From JADMJV01 sp964649085 (GTDB taxonomy: Bacteria; Vulcanimicrobiota; Xenobia; Xenobiales; JADMJV01), in NCBI GenBank assembly GCA_964649085.1, contig CAZYPN010000009.1:1-64000 (forward strand): a stretch of DNA of 64,000 nt, written 5' to 3'. Shown here piece after piece: positions 25,773 through 34,800 of this stretch. The stretch's first letter is position 1. The number at the start of each line of letters is the position of its first letter. A model generated the notes under the pieces. The model worked only from the letters and a program-made list of their open reading frames with translations. It searched no databases and was not told the DNA's origin. Position numbers and translations under genes: made by a program.

Positions 25773-27032
25773 ATGAAGATTCGACACCTCGCCTTGATGA
25801 GCCTCACTCTGGCCACTTTAGGGTGCCAGAAGTCCGTGCCACCCACGTCTTCTGAAAAAGACCCCAAGCAATACGCCTATTCGTCGATCCACGGGCCAAC
25901 TGTGGACGATGAAATCAAGTTCTACGAGCAGCGCTGTGCCGAACGTCCGCGCAGCTGGGCCGACAAGAACTTTCTAGCCCAGGCCTACCTGGCCAAGGGC
26001 CAGGCCGAAGACAATGACGAGATGTTTGATAAGGCGGCTGCTACGGCCGAAGAGTCGCTGAAGATACGCTCCGAATTCAACCAGGAGGCGCGGCTGGTGT
26101 TGGCCGGAGTGGCTGAGGGTCACCACAACTTCAAGAAGTCTTACGAAATCTGCCGCCAGCTCTACGATCAGGACCCGGGAACCTCGGGGCTCAACTCCAT
26201 GATCAGCAATGCTCTGCTGGAAATGGGCCAGGTTGAAGAGGCCGAGCAATGGAGCCGCCCCCTGCTGGCCCGCCCGGCCACGGCCTCGGTGCTGGTGCAC
26301 GGGGCTCGAGTGGCCATTTATGCCGGCAAAGACGACGATGCCTTGCGCTATTTGAAGGCTGCGCTCAAGCTAGAGCAGCCTCAGGAGCGCAAAACCTCGG
26401 CCCGCATCCGCTCGTTGTGGGGCGACATCGAACTGCGGCACGGGCGCTTGAAGGAAGCCCGCGAATTCCTCGAGGCCTCCTTGAAGATTCACCAACGCAG
26501 CCTGCCGGCTCTGCTGGCCATGGCCCGGCTGGAAAGGCGCGAAGGACATCCTGACAAGGCCCTGGTGCACCTGCGAGGAGCCCACCAACACTTCGGCAAT
26601 CCCGCCATCCTGACCGAAATGGCCGCGATGGAAGAGCGCCTGGGCAACCAGGATGCCGCCAAGAAGCTGCGCCAAGAGGCCGAAACCGTGCTGCGCGAGG
26701 AAGTGGGCTCGGGCCTGATCGGCCATGCCCGCGACCTCTCCAAGGTGTTGCTCGACAGCGGCAATGCCAAAGAAGCCCTGCAGGTGGCTCGCGACGAGGA
26801 AAAGTATCGCAGCGATTTCAAGAACTACGAACTCCAGGCCATGTGTCACCAGGCCCTGGGCCAGCCCAAAGAGGCGCTGGCCTGCATGGAAAAAGCTCTG
26901 GCCCACGGTTACCAGGACCCGCTGCTGTTTGCCCGAGCCGCCAGCCTGGCTGCCGAGGTGAAAGACCCCCGCGCCTCCGAGTGGGAAAAGCGTTGGAAAG
27001 AACTCGACGCAGGAGCCACTCTAGAGCAATAA
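25773..27032 (+). CDS. TPR-repeat lipoprotein
   Basis: The 419-residue protein has a lipoprotein signal peptide ending in LATLGC, with acylation expected on the cysteine at about residue 18. The remainder is helical and made of tetratricopeptide-like pairs, for example NFLAQAYLAKGQAEDND, ALLEMGQVEEAEQW, DIELRHGRLKEAREFLEASL, MARLERREGHPDKALVHLRG and CHQALGQPKEALACMEKAL. TPR lipoproteins usually scaffold envelope complexes or secretion systems. Aspartate after the acylated cysteine is absent (CQK), which in proteobacterial rules favours outer-membrane sorting. It is convergent with the FlgE/G-like gene, nine bases apart. Confidence 0.85.
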   Translation: MKIRHLALMSLTLATLGCQKSVPPTSSEKDPKQYAYSSIHGPTVDDEIKFYEQRCAERPRSWADKNFLAQAYLAKGQAEDNDEMFDKAAATAEESLKIRSEFNQEARLVLAGVAEGHHNFKKSYEICRQLYDQDPGTSGLNSMISNALLEMGQVEEAEQWSRPLLARPATASVLVHGARVAIYAGKDDDALRYLKAALKLEQPQERKTSARIRSLWGDIELRHGRLKEAREFLEASLKIHQRSLPALLAMARLERREGHPDKALVHLRGAHQHFGNPAILTEMAAMEERLGNQDAAKKLRQEAETVLREEVGSGLIGHARDLSKVLLDSGNAKEALQVARDEEKYRSDFKNYELQAMCHQALGQPKEALACMEKALAHGYQDPLLFARAASLAAEVKDPRASEWEKRWKELDAGATLEQ

Positions 27033-27041
27033 GCGCCTGGT

Positions 27042-27830
27042 TTAGCGTTTTTTGAGCGGCTTCTTGGCCCGGCGGGGTTCGGCAGCATCCAGACGGCCCC
27101 AAAGATAGGCCTGCTCAACCGGGTCGACGTTGGACAACTCGAGCGAACCAGGAATGACGAAGCCCGCCCGGTTCTCACCGGCCACTTCCAGGCGAATGGC
27201 CCCGGCCTCGGAACCGGCCTGTAGCAGCGTTCCCTGGTCGCGCAACAGGCGATGTGGCTGGGCAAAGGTCGCAATGGCCAGACGATAGACCGGAGTATAG
27301 TCGGTGAAGTCTTGCTGGGTCACCGGATTGTAACTGGTAGACCCTCCCAACAGCGTACCCTGGCTGTCCCAGCTGAACGTGTTGTATTTGCCCAGATAGA
27401 GGTTGCTCTCGGGGTCCATCGGAAAATCGATGGGGCCCAGCCCTTGGGAAATGTTCTGCTTTTCATCCAGCCGATAACCCAACACCGGCAGTCCACCGGG
27501 CCCGATGATGCGGCCTTCCTGCCAGAGAAAGCGTCCTTCGCGGGTGTAGCGTCCGCCTTCCAGGCAAAAGAACCCTTCGCCAAAGAGCGCCAGATTTAAG
27601 GGGATATGGGTCGCCACCACCCTGCCCTGAGTCATGTCCAGGTCGGGGTCAGCTCCTACGAAGTAGTTGGCCACCGTGGCACGATAACCCGGCTGAAATT
27701 GATTCTCCAGATTGATACGGCACCAGCGCAGCATCAACTGGCGCTGAATCTCGGCCTTCTCTACCGGGGTCTGGGCACCGACCAAACCACAGAGGCAGCC
27801 CGACAGCAACAACGTCTTCCACATGTTCAT
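27042..27830 (-). CDS. Exported FlgE/FlgF/FlgG-like protein without flagellar context
   Basis: The 262-residue product starts with a signal peptide (MNMWKTLLLSGCLCGLVGAQ), which true rod and hook proteins lack. Its centre matches the FlgE/F/G core: LALFGEGFFCLEGGRYTREG, then FLWQEGRIIGPGGLPVLGY, and its end has LELSNVDPVEQ, like the C-terminal SNVDLxEE motif of hook/rod proteins. It ends in a basic tail (RRAKKPLKKR). It lies 40 bases downstream of the TonB receptor gene, probably cotranscribed. No other flagellar gene is near. It may be a rod-like protein recruited for an envelope structure; the function is unknown. Confidence 0.68.
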   Translation of the reverse strand: MNMWKTLLLSGCLCGLVGAQTPVEKAEIQRQLMLRWCRINLENQFQPGYRATVANYFVGADPDLDMTQGRVVATHIPLNLALFGEGFFCLEGGRYTREGRFLWQEGRIIGPGGLPVLGYRLDEKQNISQGLGPIDFPMDPESNLYLGKYNTFSWDSQGTLLGGSTSYNPVTQQDFTDYTPVYRLAIATFAQPHRLLRDQGTLLQAGSEAGAIRLEVAGENRAGFVIPGSLELSNVDPVEQAYLWGRLDAAEPRRAKKPLKKR

Positions 27831-27870
27831 GGGTCAGGTGTTCTGGGCCTGTACGGATGGGCCCTTCGCC

Positions 27871-30192
27871 TTAGAAATGGATACTGCCGTTGAGGAGAAA
27901 CCGCCGCTGCTGCACAAAGCGATTGCCGCTGAAGGCGCTGTAGAAGTTGAGCAGATTGCGATTATCAAACAGGTTGAAGACCTGCAGCCCTCCGCTGAAA
28001 TCGGGCCCATCGGCCGAAGGCTGAGGGCGATACTGCAGGTTCAGGTTGGCGATAAACCGCGGCACTCGCTCCTGCTCCAGGCCATAGGGGCGAATACCCG
28101 CCGCCAGATAGAGCGGGATGGCGGGCTGCGGATAGCCGGTTCCGTAGAGCCCGTCAACAGCCAGCGACAGGCCGTTGTCCCAAAGATACGAAGCGCCCGC
28201 GCTGAGCTGAAGGCGCTGGTCGTGGTCGTTGAACTCGGTGACCTCTGAAATGAAAGCACCGGGAGCCAGTGGACGAGCCTCACTCACCGTGGCCGAGAGA
28301 AATCCGTTCCAACCCTTGTCGTTGTGGGTATTCAGCGAGAACTCCAGCCCCTGGTAGCGTGCCGAGGCAAAGTTGACGGGGGCGAACAGAGGAATGTTCG
28401 AATTGGGAATCAGCAGCCCGATATCCACCTGGTCGCGATAGTCCTTGCGCACCAGCGCCAACTTGCCGGTGAGGCTGTCACTGAGCTGTGATTCGTAGCT
28501 CAGCTCGTAGGTAGAAACCCTTTGGGGCAGCACCACCGTCTGTCCGGTAACGTCGATCTCCAGGGGTGGGGCTTGAAAGCTGCGGTTGTAGCTCAAACGC
28601 AGCACGTTGCGGTCGTTGAAGGCGTAGGCCAGATTGACCAGCGGGCTGATCTGGCCGGTGCTGACGTCCAGGCCGTTTTCGAACAGCTCGCCGCGCAGGC
28701 CATAGTTCAAGGTCCAGCGCTCACTGATGGGAAGGGTATGGGTAAAGAACAGGGCGCTGGAGAGTCCGTTGCGCCGAATGTTGGCCGAGAAATCCGGGGC
28801 GCCATCGGGCAACCCACCGCCAGCCCCCGGGTCGAGCAGTTGGACCCTCTGCCCCGAGAAGATAAAGTTGGCGCTGATCCCTGCCTGCAACACGTTGCGC
28901 TCGCCAAAGCGATGGGTGTAGGTCATGGCCGGCTGAAACTGCTCAATGGTTAAATCGGTGGTCGGCAGGTAGGGGGAGCCCGGGTTCTCGGGCACGGCCG
29001 GCAGTCCGGCGTCGGCCAGATCGGCGCTGATATTTGGGTCGAAGGTGGCATAAGGGGTAAAGATCCCATTGTTGCGCACCCGCTGGCCCGACTTGAGGTA
29101 GGAAAAGCTGGTGAGCAAATCGCTGTCCTCGTCCACCACTCGTTTCCACGACAGCAGCGCCATAATGTTGCTGTCGACCTGATCCTGGCGCACGCCGGCG
29201 TCGAAGTTCTGGCGAGTTTGAGGCAACTGATAGTTGTTCAGTTGGTAGGACAGAGTTCCCGAAACTTCGTCCTCGCCGGTTCGTCCGGTCATGCGCATCA
29301 GGTAGCTTTGCTGAATCCCTCGATTGTTGAGCGTTTGATGGTTGGGGTCAGGGGCCTCAAACTGCATATTGGTGCGCCCCCAGCGCCCTCCCAGGAAAAA
29401 CGAGAAATCGCCCTGTTCGTTGCGTCCTCCGGTCTGAAAGACGTTCTCCAACTGACCCAAATCGCCGACCCTCGTGGTGAAGGTGACATAGGGGTCGACG
29501 TCGTCGAGGGTTTTGGCGTCGAGCACCATGCCGGTCTGCCCCCCCTGCGAGCCGTTCATACTGCCGGTGCGAACGTCAATCGATTTGAGAAACTCGGGGT
29601 CGAGCGGCTGACTGGTGGTGCTGGCCGTAGGGATAGGCACGGGCACACCATCGAGCGAAAAGGCCACCGACTTGTGCTCGCCACGAACGTGGGTCTGGCC
29701 CAGTGAATTGCGCTGCATGCCCGGCACGGTGGAAAGCAGTCCTTGCAGCGAGCGATCGGCCACCTGACGGTCGATAAAGTCGCGGTCGCGGCGCGTCACC
29801 GAGCCTTCATTGGGATTCTTGGTATCGACCAGCAAGCGAGTGTCGCGCACGGCGAAAGTGCTTTCCGATCCCACTTCGAGTGCGGCCCGATACGACGTGG
29901 GCGGACCCTCGCCCACCTTGACCACGCTGCTCTCGCCGCCAAACTCGGGGTGCTGTAGCTCCACAACATATTCGCCGGGCTCGAGACTGGGATAGCTCAC
30001 CTGGCCGCTGGGCCCGGTCGTGGCCTCAACGCTTCGCACTTTGCCCTCGCGATCGGTAAGGCGCACTTTGACCCCAGCCAGGGGTTGACCCGTTTCCCCG
30101 TGCACCACGGTGACGTCCAGGCGACCAAAGGACTGACTGAACAGGGTCCCCGCCAGTAGCCAGGGCAGAGCAAAACGATAAGCAGTTCTCAT
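27871..30192 (-). CDS. TonB-dependent outer-membrane receptor with carboxypeptidase-regulatory-like domain
   Basis: The 773-residue protein has a signal peptide, an N-terminal Ig-like carboxypeptidase-regulatory domain (residues about 24-100, with TGQPLAGVKVRL and PGEYVVELQHPEFGG), a plug domain (about 115-225: SLQGLLSTVPGMQR, HVRGEHKSVAFSLDGVPVP) and a long beta barrel ending in aromatic Phe (LLNGSIHF), the signal for barrel assembly. It should import a ligand too large for porins, such as a siderophore or glycan, using TonB/ExbBD encoded elsewhere. Barrel size is close to the usual 22 strands. A palindrome lies immediately before the start codon, suggesting metal- or ligand-dependent control. 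Confidence 0.9.
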   Translation of the reverse strand: MRTAYRFALPWLLAGTLFSQSFGRLDVTVVHGETGQPLAGVKVRLTDREGKVRSVEATTGPSGQVSYPSLEPGEYVVELQHPEFGGESSVVKVGEGPPTSYRAALEVGSESTFAVRDTRLLVDTKNPNEGSVTRRDRDFIDRQVADRSLQGLLSTVPGMQRNSLGQTHVRGEHKSVAFSLDGVPVPIPTASTTSQPLDPEFLKSIDVRTGSMNGSQGGQTGMVLDAKTLDDVDPYVTFTTRVGDLGQLENVFQTGGRNEQGDFSFFLGGRWGRTNMQFEAPDPNHQTLNNRGIQQSYLMRMTGRTGEDEVSGTLSYQLNNYQLPQTRQNFDAGVRQDQVDSNIMALLSWKRVVDEDSDLLTSFSYLKSGQRVRNNGIFTPYATFDPNISADLADAGLPAVPENPGSPYLPTTDLTIEQFQPAMTYTHRFGERNVLQAGISANFIFSGQRVQLLDPGAGGGLPDGAPDFSANIRRNGLSSALFFTHTLPISERWTLNYGLRGELFENGLDVSTGQISPLVNLAYAFNDRNVLRLSYNRSFQAPPLEIDVTGQTVVLPQRVSTYELSYESQLSDSLTGKLALVRKDYRDQVDIGLLIPNSNIPLFAPVNFASARYQGLEFSLNTHNDKGWNGFLSATVSEARPLAPGAFISEVTEFNDHDQRLQLSAGASYLWDNGLSLAVDGLYGTGYPQPAIPLYLAAGIRPYGLEQERVPRFIANLNLQYRPQPSADGPDFSGGLQVFNLFDNRNLLNFYSAFSGNRFVQQRRFLLNGSIHF

Positions 30193-30202
30193 TCGCCGGC
30201 GG

Positions 30203-30220
30203 TTTTAGATGCGTCTAAAA
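30203..30220. promoter_or_regulatory. Palindromic operator candidate before the TonB receptor gene
   Basis: TTTTAGA (30203-30209) and TCTAAAA (30214-30220) form a perfect 7-bp inverted repeat with a four-base centre, AT-rich in GC-rich DNA. It ends ten bases before the receptor ATG, overlapping where the ribosome site should be. Symmetry and position suit a dimeric repressor, possibly a metal-responsive one of the Fur or DtxR type; the regulator is not identified. Confidence 0.55.
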
Positions 30221-30440
30221 ATTCCTTCACAGGTTAGAACGGCTCGACCAACTCCTGCCGGGGGCCCTTGGTGCTCAGCGGCAAATTCAACTCGGTGCGC
30301 TCGGTGGTTACCGTTGACACCAGAGGGCTACGCGCCGGGGGGAAGGAGGTCGACACTCTAGAGCGAACACGCGTGCGCCCCGAGACTCGAGGGCTCGGCG
30401 GCGACTACCGTCTGGCAAGTCCCCTGAGAGAGGGTTTTCC

Positions 30441-30587
30441 ATGCTGCAACGGATAAAGCAAGGGCTGCGGAGAGCCATTCGACGCTGGCCACTCCTCAGT
30501 GACATTCTCCTCGATGCTCAAGCATCGTGCGGGGGCCTGCATTTCCATCCAGTTCACTGGCGCTGTCAGATGTCAGAAAACATTTGA
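30441..30587 (+). pseudogene. Out-of-frame 5' segment of the methyltransferase gene
   Basis: An ATG at 30441 with a good ribosome site (GAGAGAGGG) starts a 48-codon frame with a basic amphipathic N-terminus (MLQRIKQGLRRAIRRWPLLS) typical of many SAM methyltransferases. It stops at 30585-30587 inside the methyltransferase gene, which continues in another frame. One indel between about 30503 and 30585 would join the two into a protein of about 255 residues. Confidence 0.45.
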
Positions 30588-31207
30588 CGCTGGCCGTAGA
30601 GTACATTTGCTCATCAGAGGTCGATGGCGATCTTGCCGAGTTTGGCACAATGTCCGGCGTTACTTCGCAAATCATGGCGCGGGCGCTTTCGTTGCAGCGC
30701 GACCTGGTGGGTCGTCCGCGAAGGCTCCACCTCTTCGACAGCTTCAGAGGCCTTCCGGACATTGAGTCGAGCGTAGACCTCCAATCTCAACACGTCCGCT
30801 CCGGCGCCTGGTTCCCTGGTTCCTGCAAAATTCTCGATCGCGACGAACTCGTCAGGCGAGTGGCTCGCTACCAGCCGAAACAGAGCATTGTGGTCCATGA
30901 TGGTTGGTATAGCGAAACAGTCCCTTTGCTACCGGCCGACACCAGGTTCGCGATGATACACATCGACTGCGATCTGTACCAGTCAACTTTGGACGCTCTC
31001 AGCCCTCTCTTCCAGCGCGGCCAGGTGGCCGAGGGAGCCATCTTGCTCTTCGATGACTGGAACTGCAGCCGAGCATCTCCTGAACACGGGGAACGTCGCG
31101 CCTGGTCAGAACTTACGGCCACCTATCAAATCCGATCCAGCGATCTCGGGAGCTACTCCTGGGGTGGCCAAAAATTCTTGGTGCACAGTTACCAAACCGC
31201 CCCTTAG
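30527..31207 (+). CDS. TylF/CmcI-like class I methyltransferase, probably 5'-frameshifted
   Basis: The frame encodes 226 residues with a TylF-type Rossmann fold: GDLAEFGTMSGVTSQIMARAL (SAM loop), LHLFDSFRGLPD, a mid-region SIVVHDGWYSETVP, FAMIHIDCDLYQSTLDAL and GAILLFDDWN, the acidic residues binding metal in this family. It would methylate a hydroxyl on a sugar or macrolide-like acceptor. The only in-frame start in this frame is a GTG at 30527 without a ribosome site, while a well-placed ATG at 30441 is in another frame; a frameshift (real or a sequencing error) is likely. It stands alone between a TonB receptor gene and an unrelated operon. Confidence 0.68.
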   Translation: MRGPAFPSSSLALSDVRKHLTLAVEYICSSEVDGDLAEFGTMSGVTSQIMARALSLQRDLVGRPRRLHLFDSFRGLPDIESSVDLQSQHVRSGAWFPGSCKILDRDELVRRVARYQPKQSIVVHDGWYSETVPLLPADTRFAMIHIDCDLYQSTLDALSPLFQRGQVAEGAILLFDDWNCSRASPEHGERRAWSELTATYQIRSSDLGSYSWGGQKFLVHSYQTAP

Positions 31208-31526
31208 TAGCCTTTCTGACTCAGACTGCAGGAAGCATTGGACCGGCTCAAGTTCCCGGCTGAAAAGCCATGTCAACTACATCACACGTGGTCTTCGTGC
31301 CAACTTCAGGAGTCCGTCGAGCTCGCCGGCAATGGGCTATGTGACGACTGAAGCCCCATCCGCGGGCAAGCCTTGAGGTTACTCCCCAAGGCCCTGGCAA
31401 GGCGGGCGTGGGACACGGCATCTATACAGAACGACCCCAGGATGCTCAGCGGTCCCGCTGACACCCAATATCGATTGCGGCCCTCATGCAACTTTGCCTG
31501 AAAGCGGTGAAGAGCATCCGCCCAGG
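31208..31526. other. Non-coding gap with no recognised feature
   Basis: About 320 bases between the methyltransferase gene and the end of the repeat-bearing small gene. Short open frames on both strands have no ribosome site or protein-like composition. I see no tRNA, terminator with a T tract, or inverted repeat. Confidence 0.5.
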
Positions 31527-31820
31527 CTAGGGAGTTGCGGTTGCCGCAGGGGCTGCGGTTGCCGCAGGGGCTGCGGTTGCCGCAGGGGCTGCGGTTGCCG
31601 CAGGGGCCGTTTCCATCGACATGGGCGTGGCCACCGCACCGCCCGGCGTGGGCGAAGGCGCGTGCTGCTCGCCATGCTTGGCGTGGCCGTGGCCATGGCC
31701 GCTTCCCAACGGAGGATTACTCTCGTGGGCCCAGCCGCGAGAACCATACTGATACACCATGGTCAGGAAACAGCAAACAAAGCTCAAAACAAGGATAGCG
31801 ATCATTGCATACTTAGACAT
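31527..31820 (-). CDS. Small membrane-anchored protein with His-rich and Ala/Pro/Thr repeat tail
   Basis: The 97-residue protein has one N-terminal hydrophobic helix (YAMIAILVLSFVCCFLTMVY), a histidine/glycine-rich segment (GSGHGHGHAKHGEQHA) that could bind metal, and a C-terminal tail of four PAATAA units encoded by an exact 18-bp tandem repeat. Its ATG overlaps the end of the giant gene by eight bases, so the two are probably translated together. No family is recognised. The repeat is likely to vary in copy number. Confidence 0.62.
   Translation of the reverse strand: MSKYAMIAILVLSFVCCFLTMVYQYGSRGWAHESNPPLGSGHGHGHAKHGEQHAPSPTPGGAVATPMSMETAPAATAAPAATAAPAATAAPAATATP
31536..31607. repeat. Tandem repeat, 4 x 18 bp
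   Basis: Four identical copies of the 18-base unit TGCGGTTGCCGCAGGGGC stand head to tail with no substitution. In the minus-strand protein they encode PAATAA-type units. Perfect identity suggests recent slippage. Confidence 0.93.
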
Positions 31821-34800
31821 GCGGGTCGCCTTCTGCAGCCTGGTCCGTCATCCTTTCGCTTTTCTCGATCAGCCCGATTTCTTCCAATACCTGCAGGACT
31901 GAAGCCACCGCCTGCCGTCTGTCCCCATCGAAAAGCATCTGGGCATACAGGCTCAGCCTCAGGGCGATCAGGTCCGGAGAGGCTCCTCGAAACCAGCGGT
32001 GCTCGAGATTCAAGTACAATCGAATGCCGTCACCCTCGGCTACCTGACGTAGCGGAGCGCTGCCAGTTTCAAAATCGATGGCGACTCGGGCCCCGAAAAC
32101 CCCCTCCCAAAGGGCCACAACCTGGCGAAATCGAAGCTGATCGGCACTGACCCAGCGCGCCTTGCGTCGCGAGAGCAGCGTTCTCAGGTCTTCCTCGGTG
32201 GGGTCGTAGTAGTGCTCCAGAGGCCCGGGTGAGGCCGCCACAGGCAGCGCTTCCCAGGCCTCTCGATTAGGCTGCAAGTGCTCATCACGATGGAGCAACT
32301 CGTGCAGGTAGCGTCGATACCCCGAAAGGCAAGAGTCCAAATCGGACCAACGCGGCCAGGGACGATCCAGCGGCAACTGGCTCCAGTCCACCTCCAGGCA
32401 ATAGCCAGGCCAGCCCTCGCTATGTTCCAAATGAATTGCCCGCCCCCGCCACAGCACCCGCAGCGTGCGACTGGTCTGCAGCGGGTCAGCAGTAACCAGA
32501 ACCATGCCGGTTCGCTCGCTAAAACTGCGAGCCCCTGTGGGTAGCTCGACCGGGTGGCGCGACCAGTTCCAGGCTTGCCTCAACCCTTCACTATACTCGT
32601 GCAGCGGCAGTACCCGAGCCGCCACCTGAGCAGTACTGCCAGACAGCACCGGCACCGGTCCGTCTGGCAGCAGGGCCAGATAAGCCTCGCCCTCTGGCGC
32701 TTGCTTCAGATAGGGCAAGGCCTCCACTTCCGACCAGCGGCTACACCATTGCTTTACCGAGTAACGCTGCTCACGAGGGTCTTCCAACAAGGGCTGAGCC
32801 TGCAGTTGCAGGGCCCAGTCGTCGACCAGACCCCAGGTGGCCAGGGCCACTTTGAGGCGGTAGCTTTCCTCGGTCTGTTCCAGAATAGCCCTCTCCACCT
32901 CAGTGCGCAGCCGATCCAGCAGAGTCTCTTCGGTATCGGGCGCAGCGGGCTCCAGGCTGGCTCGCACCTGATAGCGCCAATCAAAGCTCAGCACCCGGCT
33001 CAACTGGCCTCGCTTCCAGACGCGAATTTCGCTGGCCTCGTGCAGTTGTCGACACAGCCCCCAGCGCAGTCCGGGCGACTGCCCGGTGGCCAGATAGTCG
33101 AGGTCGGCCAGCGGAAGCTCGGCGCCCGGAGTCGTTGCACTGGCCGACTTGAGCAGGTGGGTACAGTCGCGCAGGCCATCGGGAAACAGTCGTTTGAGCC
33201 AGGGGAGGTCACGAACCTCCAGGTTCAGCACGTCTTCCAGGGGCGTCGCGCTGGTGGAGTAGTCCAGAGACCCGGACTTTTCCACGTGCTGGCGCAACTC
33301 CGTCCAGCTCATCTGTTGGCCGTTCATGGTAAACAGCCGTAGCCCCCTCCATTCCTCACTGACGGTATCCAATCCGTCGCGTTCCCAATAGAGCCGTTCC
33401 AACTGATAGTCGCGAGGGATCGCCGGATGGGCAAGGCCGAATCGGCGGAAGCACTCTTTCCAAACCTGAATCACCGAGGGCTCTAGCTCGACCAGTTCGG
33501 CCACGGGCTTGAGCCCGCCCAGGTCGATCACGGCTTCAAGCCGGTAAGGGGAAGTCCAGCGGCCTGACGGCCCCAGTTCCAACTCACGCTCCAGCATCAA
33601 GTAGCCAGCTGAGACCAACTTGACCCCCACGCGATTGCAGGTCGTGCCAGCGGCCTCGCGCAGTCCAATCTCGCCCTGATAGGCGTCACGCTTCAAGCTC
33701 TCCTTGTGAATCCAGTTCCCGCTCAAGACCGCTTCCATCCGGGCTCGGCCCTGGCGCGCAGCCTGATACTCCAGTCCACAGTCGTTCAGCCGCGAGGGCC
33801 CCAACATGCGAATCTCGGCTGCAAGATCTTGATCGAGCAGCCAGCAGTCTTCAAATCCCTCCAGGAGACCGGGCCTCAGTTCCAGCGGCAAGTAACGGGG
33901 AACCCTGTGCCCCTGGAGCATCTCCCACACTTCCGCGCTGCCCACCGCAATGCCGTCAAGGCGCCAGCAAAAAGGGGGTCCTCCCGAAGGTACCTGGCGG
34001 CGCTTCTTCGGCAACAGTTGGGGACACCAGCGCAACAGACGAAGCAGGCCCAGAGAGCGCAAGGGATGGGTGCCCTCGAACAGCGCCCGCAACAGGCGCG
34101 GCAGACTGTGCTGCAGCGCCTCCATCACTTCTATCCAGGCCGAGCATCGATGGTCCAAACCGCTCCAGTCGAGGTTGGGCAGCAATTCGGGATGGTCCAC
34201 CGCGGCCACCAATCCCTCGGGGAAACCCGGCGGAGAAATCTGGCTGGTGGCCAGCCTCTTGCCTTCACGAAATCCCACCACTGTGATACCGGAAACCTTG
34301 TCAACGCTGAAGGCGACGTCGCCTCGCACCTCCCCAGCTCCGGTGATTGCCACCCGACACAGATAGTCAAGCGTGGCGGGCAAGGCGGGACCACGATCCG
34401 AACTGGCCTTCCAGCGGTTGAAACCCGCTCCGAAGCCCTGCAACGCCAATCGTCCCTGGCGCGCCGCCTCGGTATCTTCGGCCAGCCGCACCACCAATTT
34501 GAAGCTGGCCTCGCTGAGCGAAAAGCCCTCAAAGGGCCAGCGATTCCATTGTTCAGCTCGGAACTCACGGCGCAGGTCTTGCAACGAGCGGCGTTGCGAG
34601 CCAAAGGGCACCAGAGCGCACTCCTCCAGCGGCCCGGGTTGTTCGTGCGACATCAGCATCCGGTAAGCACGATAGTCGAGCCAGTGGCTGTCTTCCGGTT
34701 GCCTGGACTGACTGCACCACTGGGCCATCCAGGTGGGCATCCACCTCTGCAGTTCTTCGATCAGTCCGTGCCACAGCGGGCCAACCAGCTTGCTCCAGGC

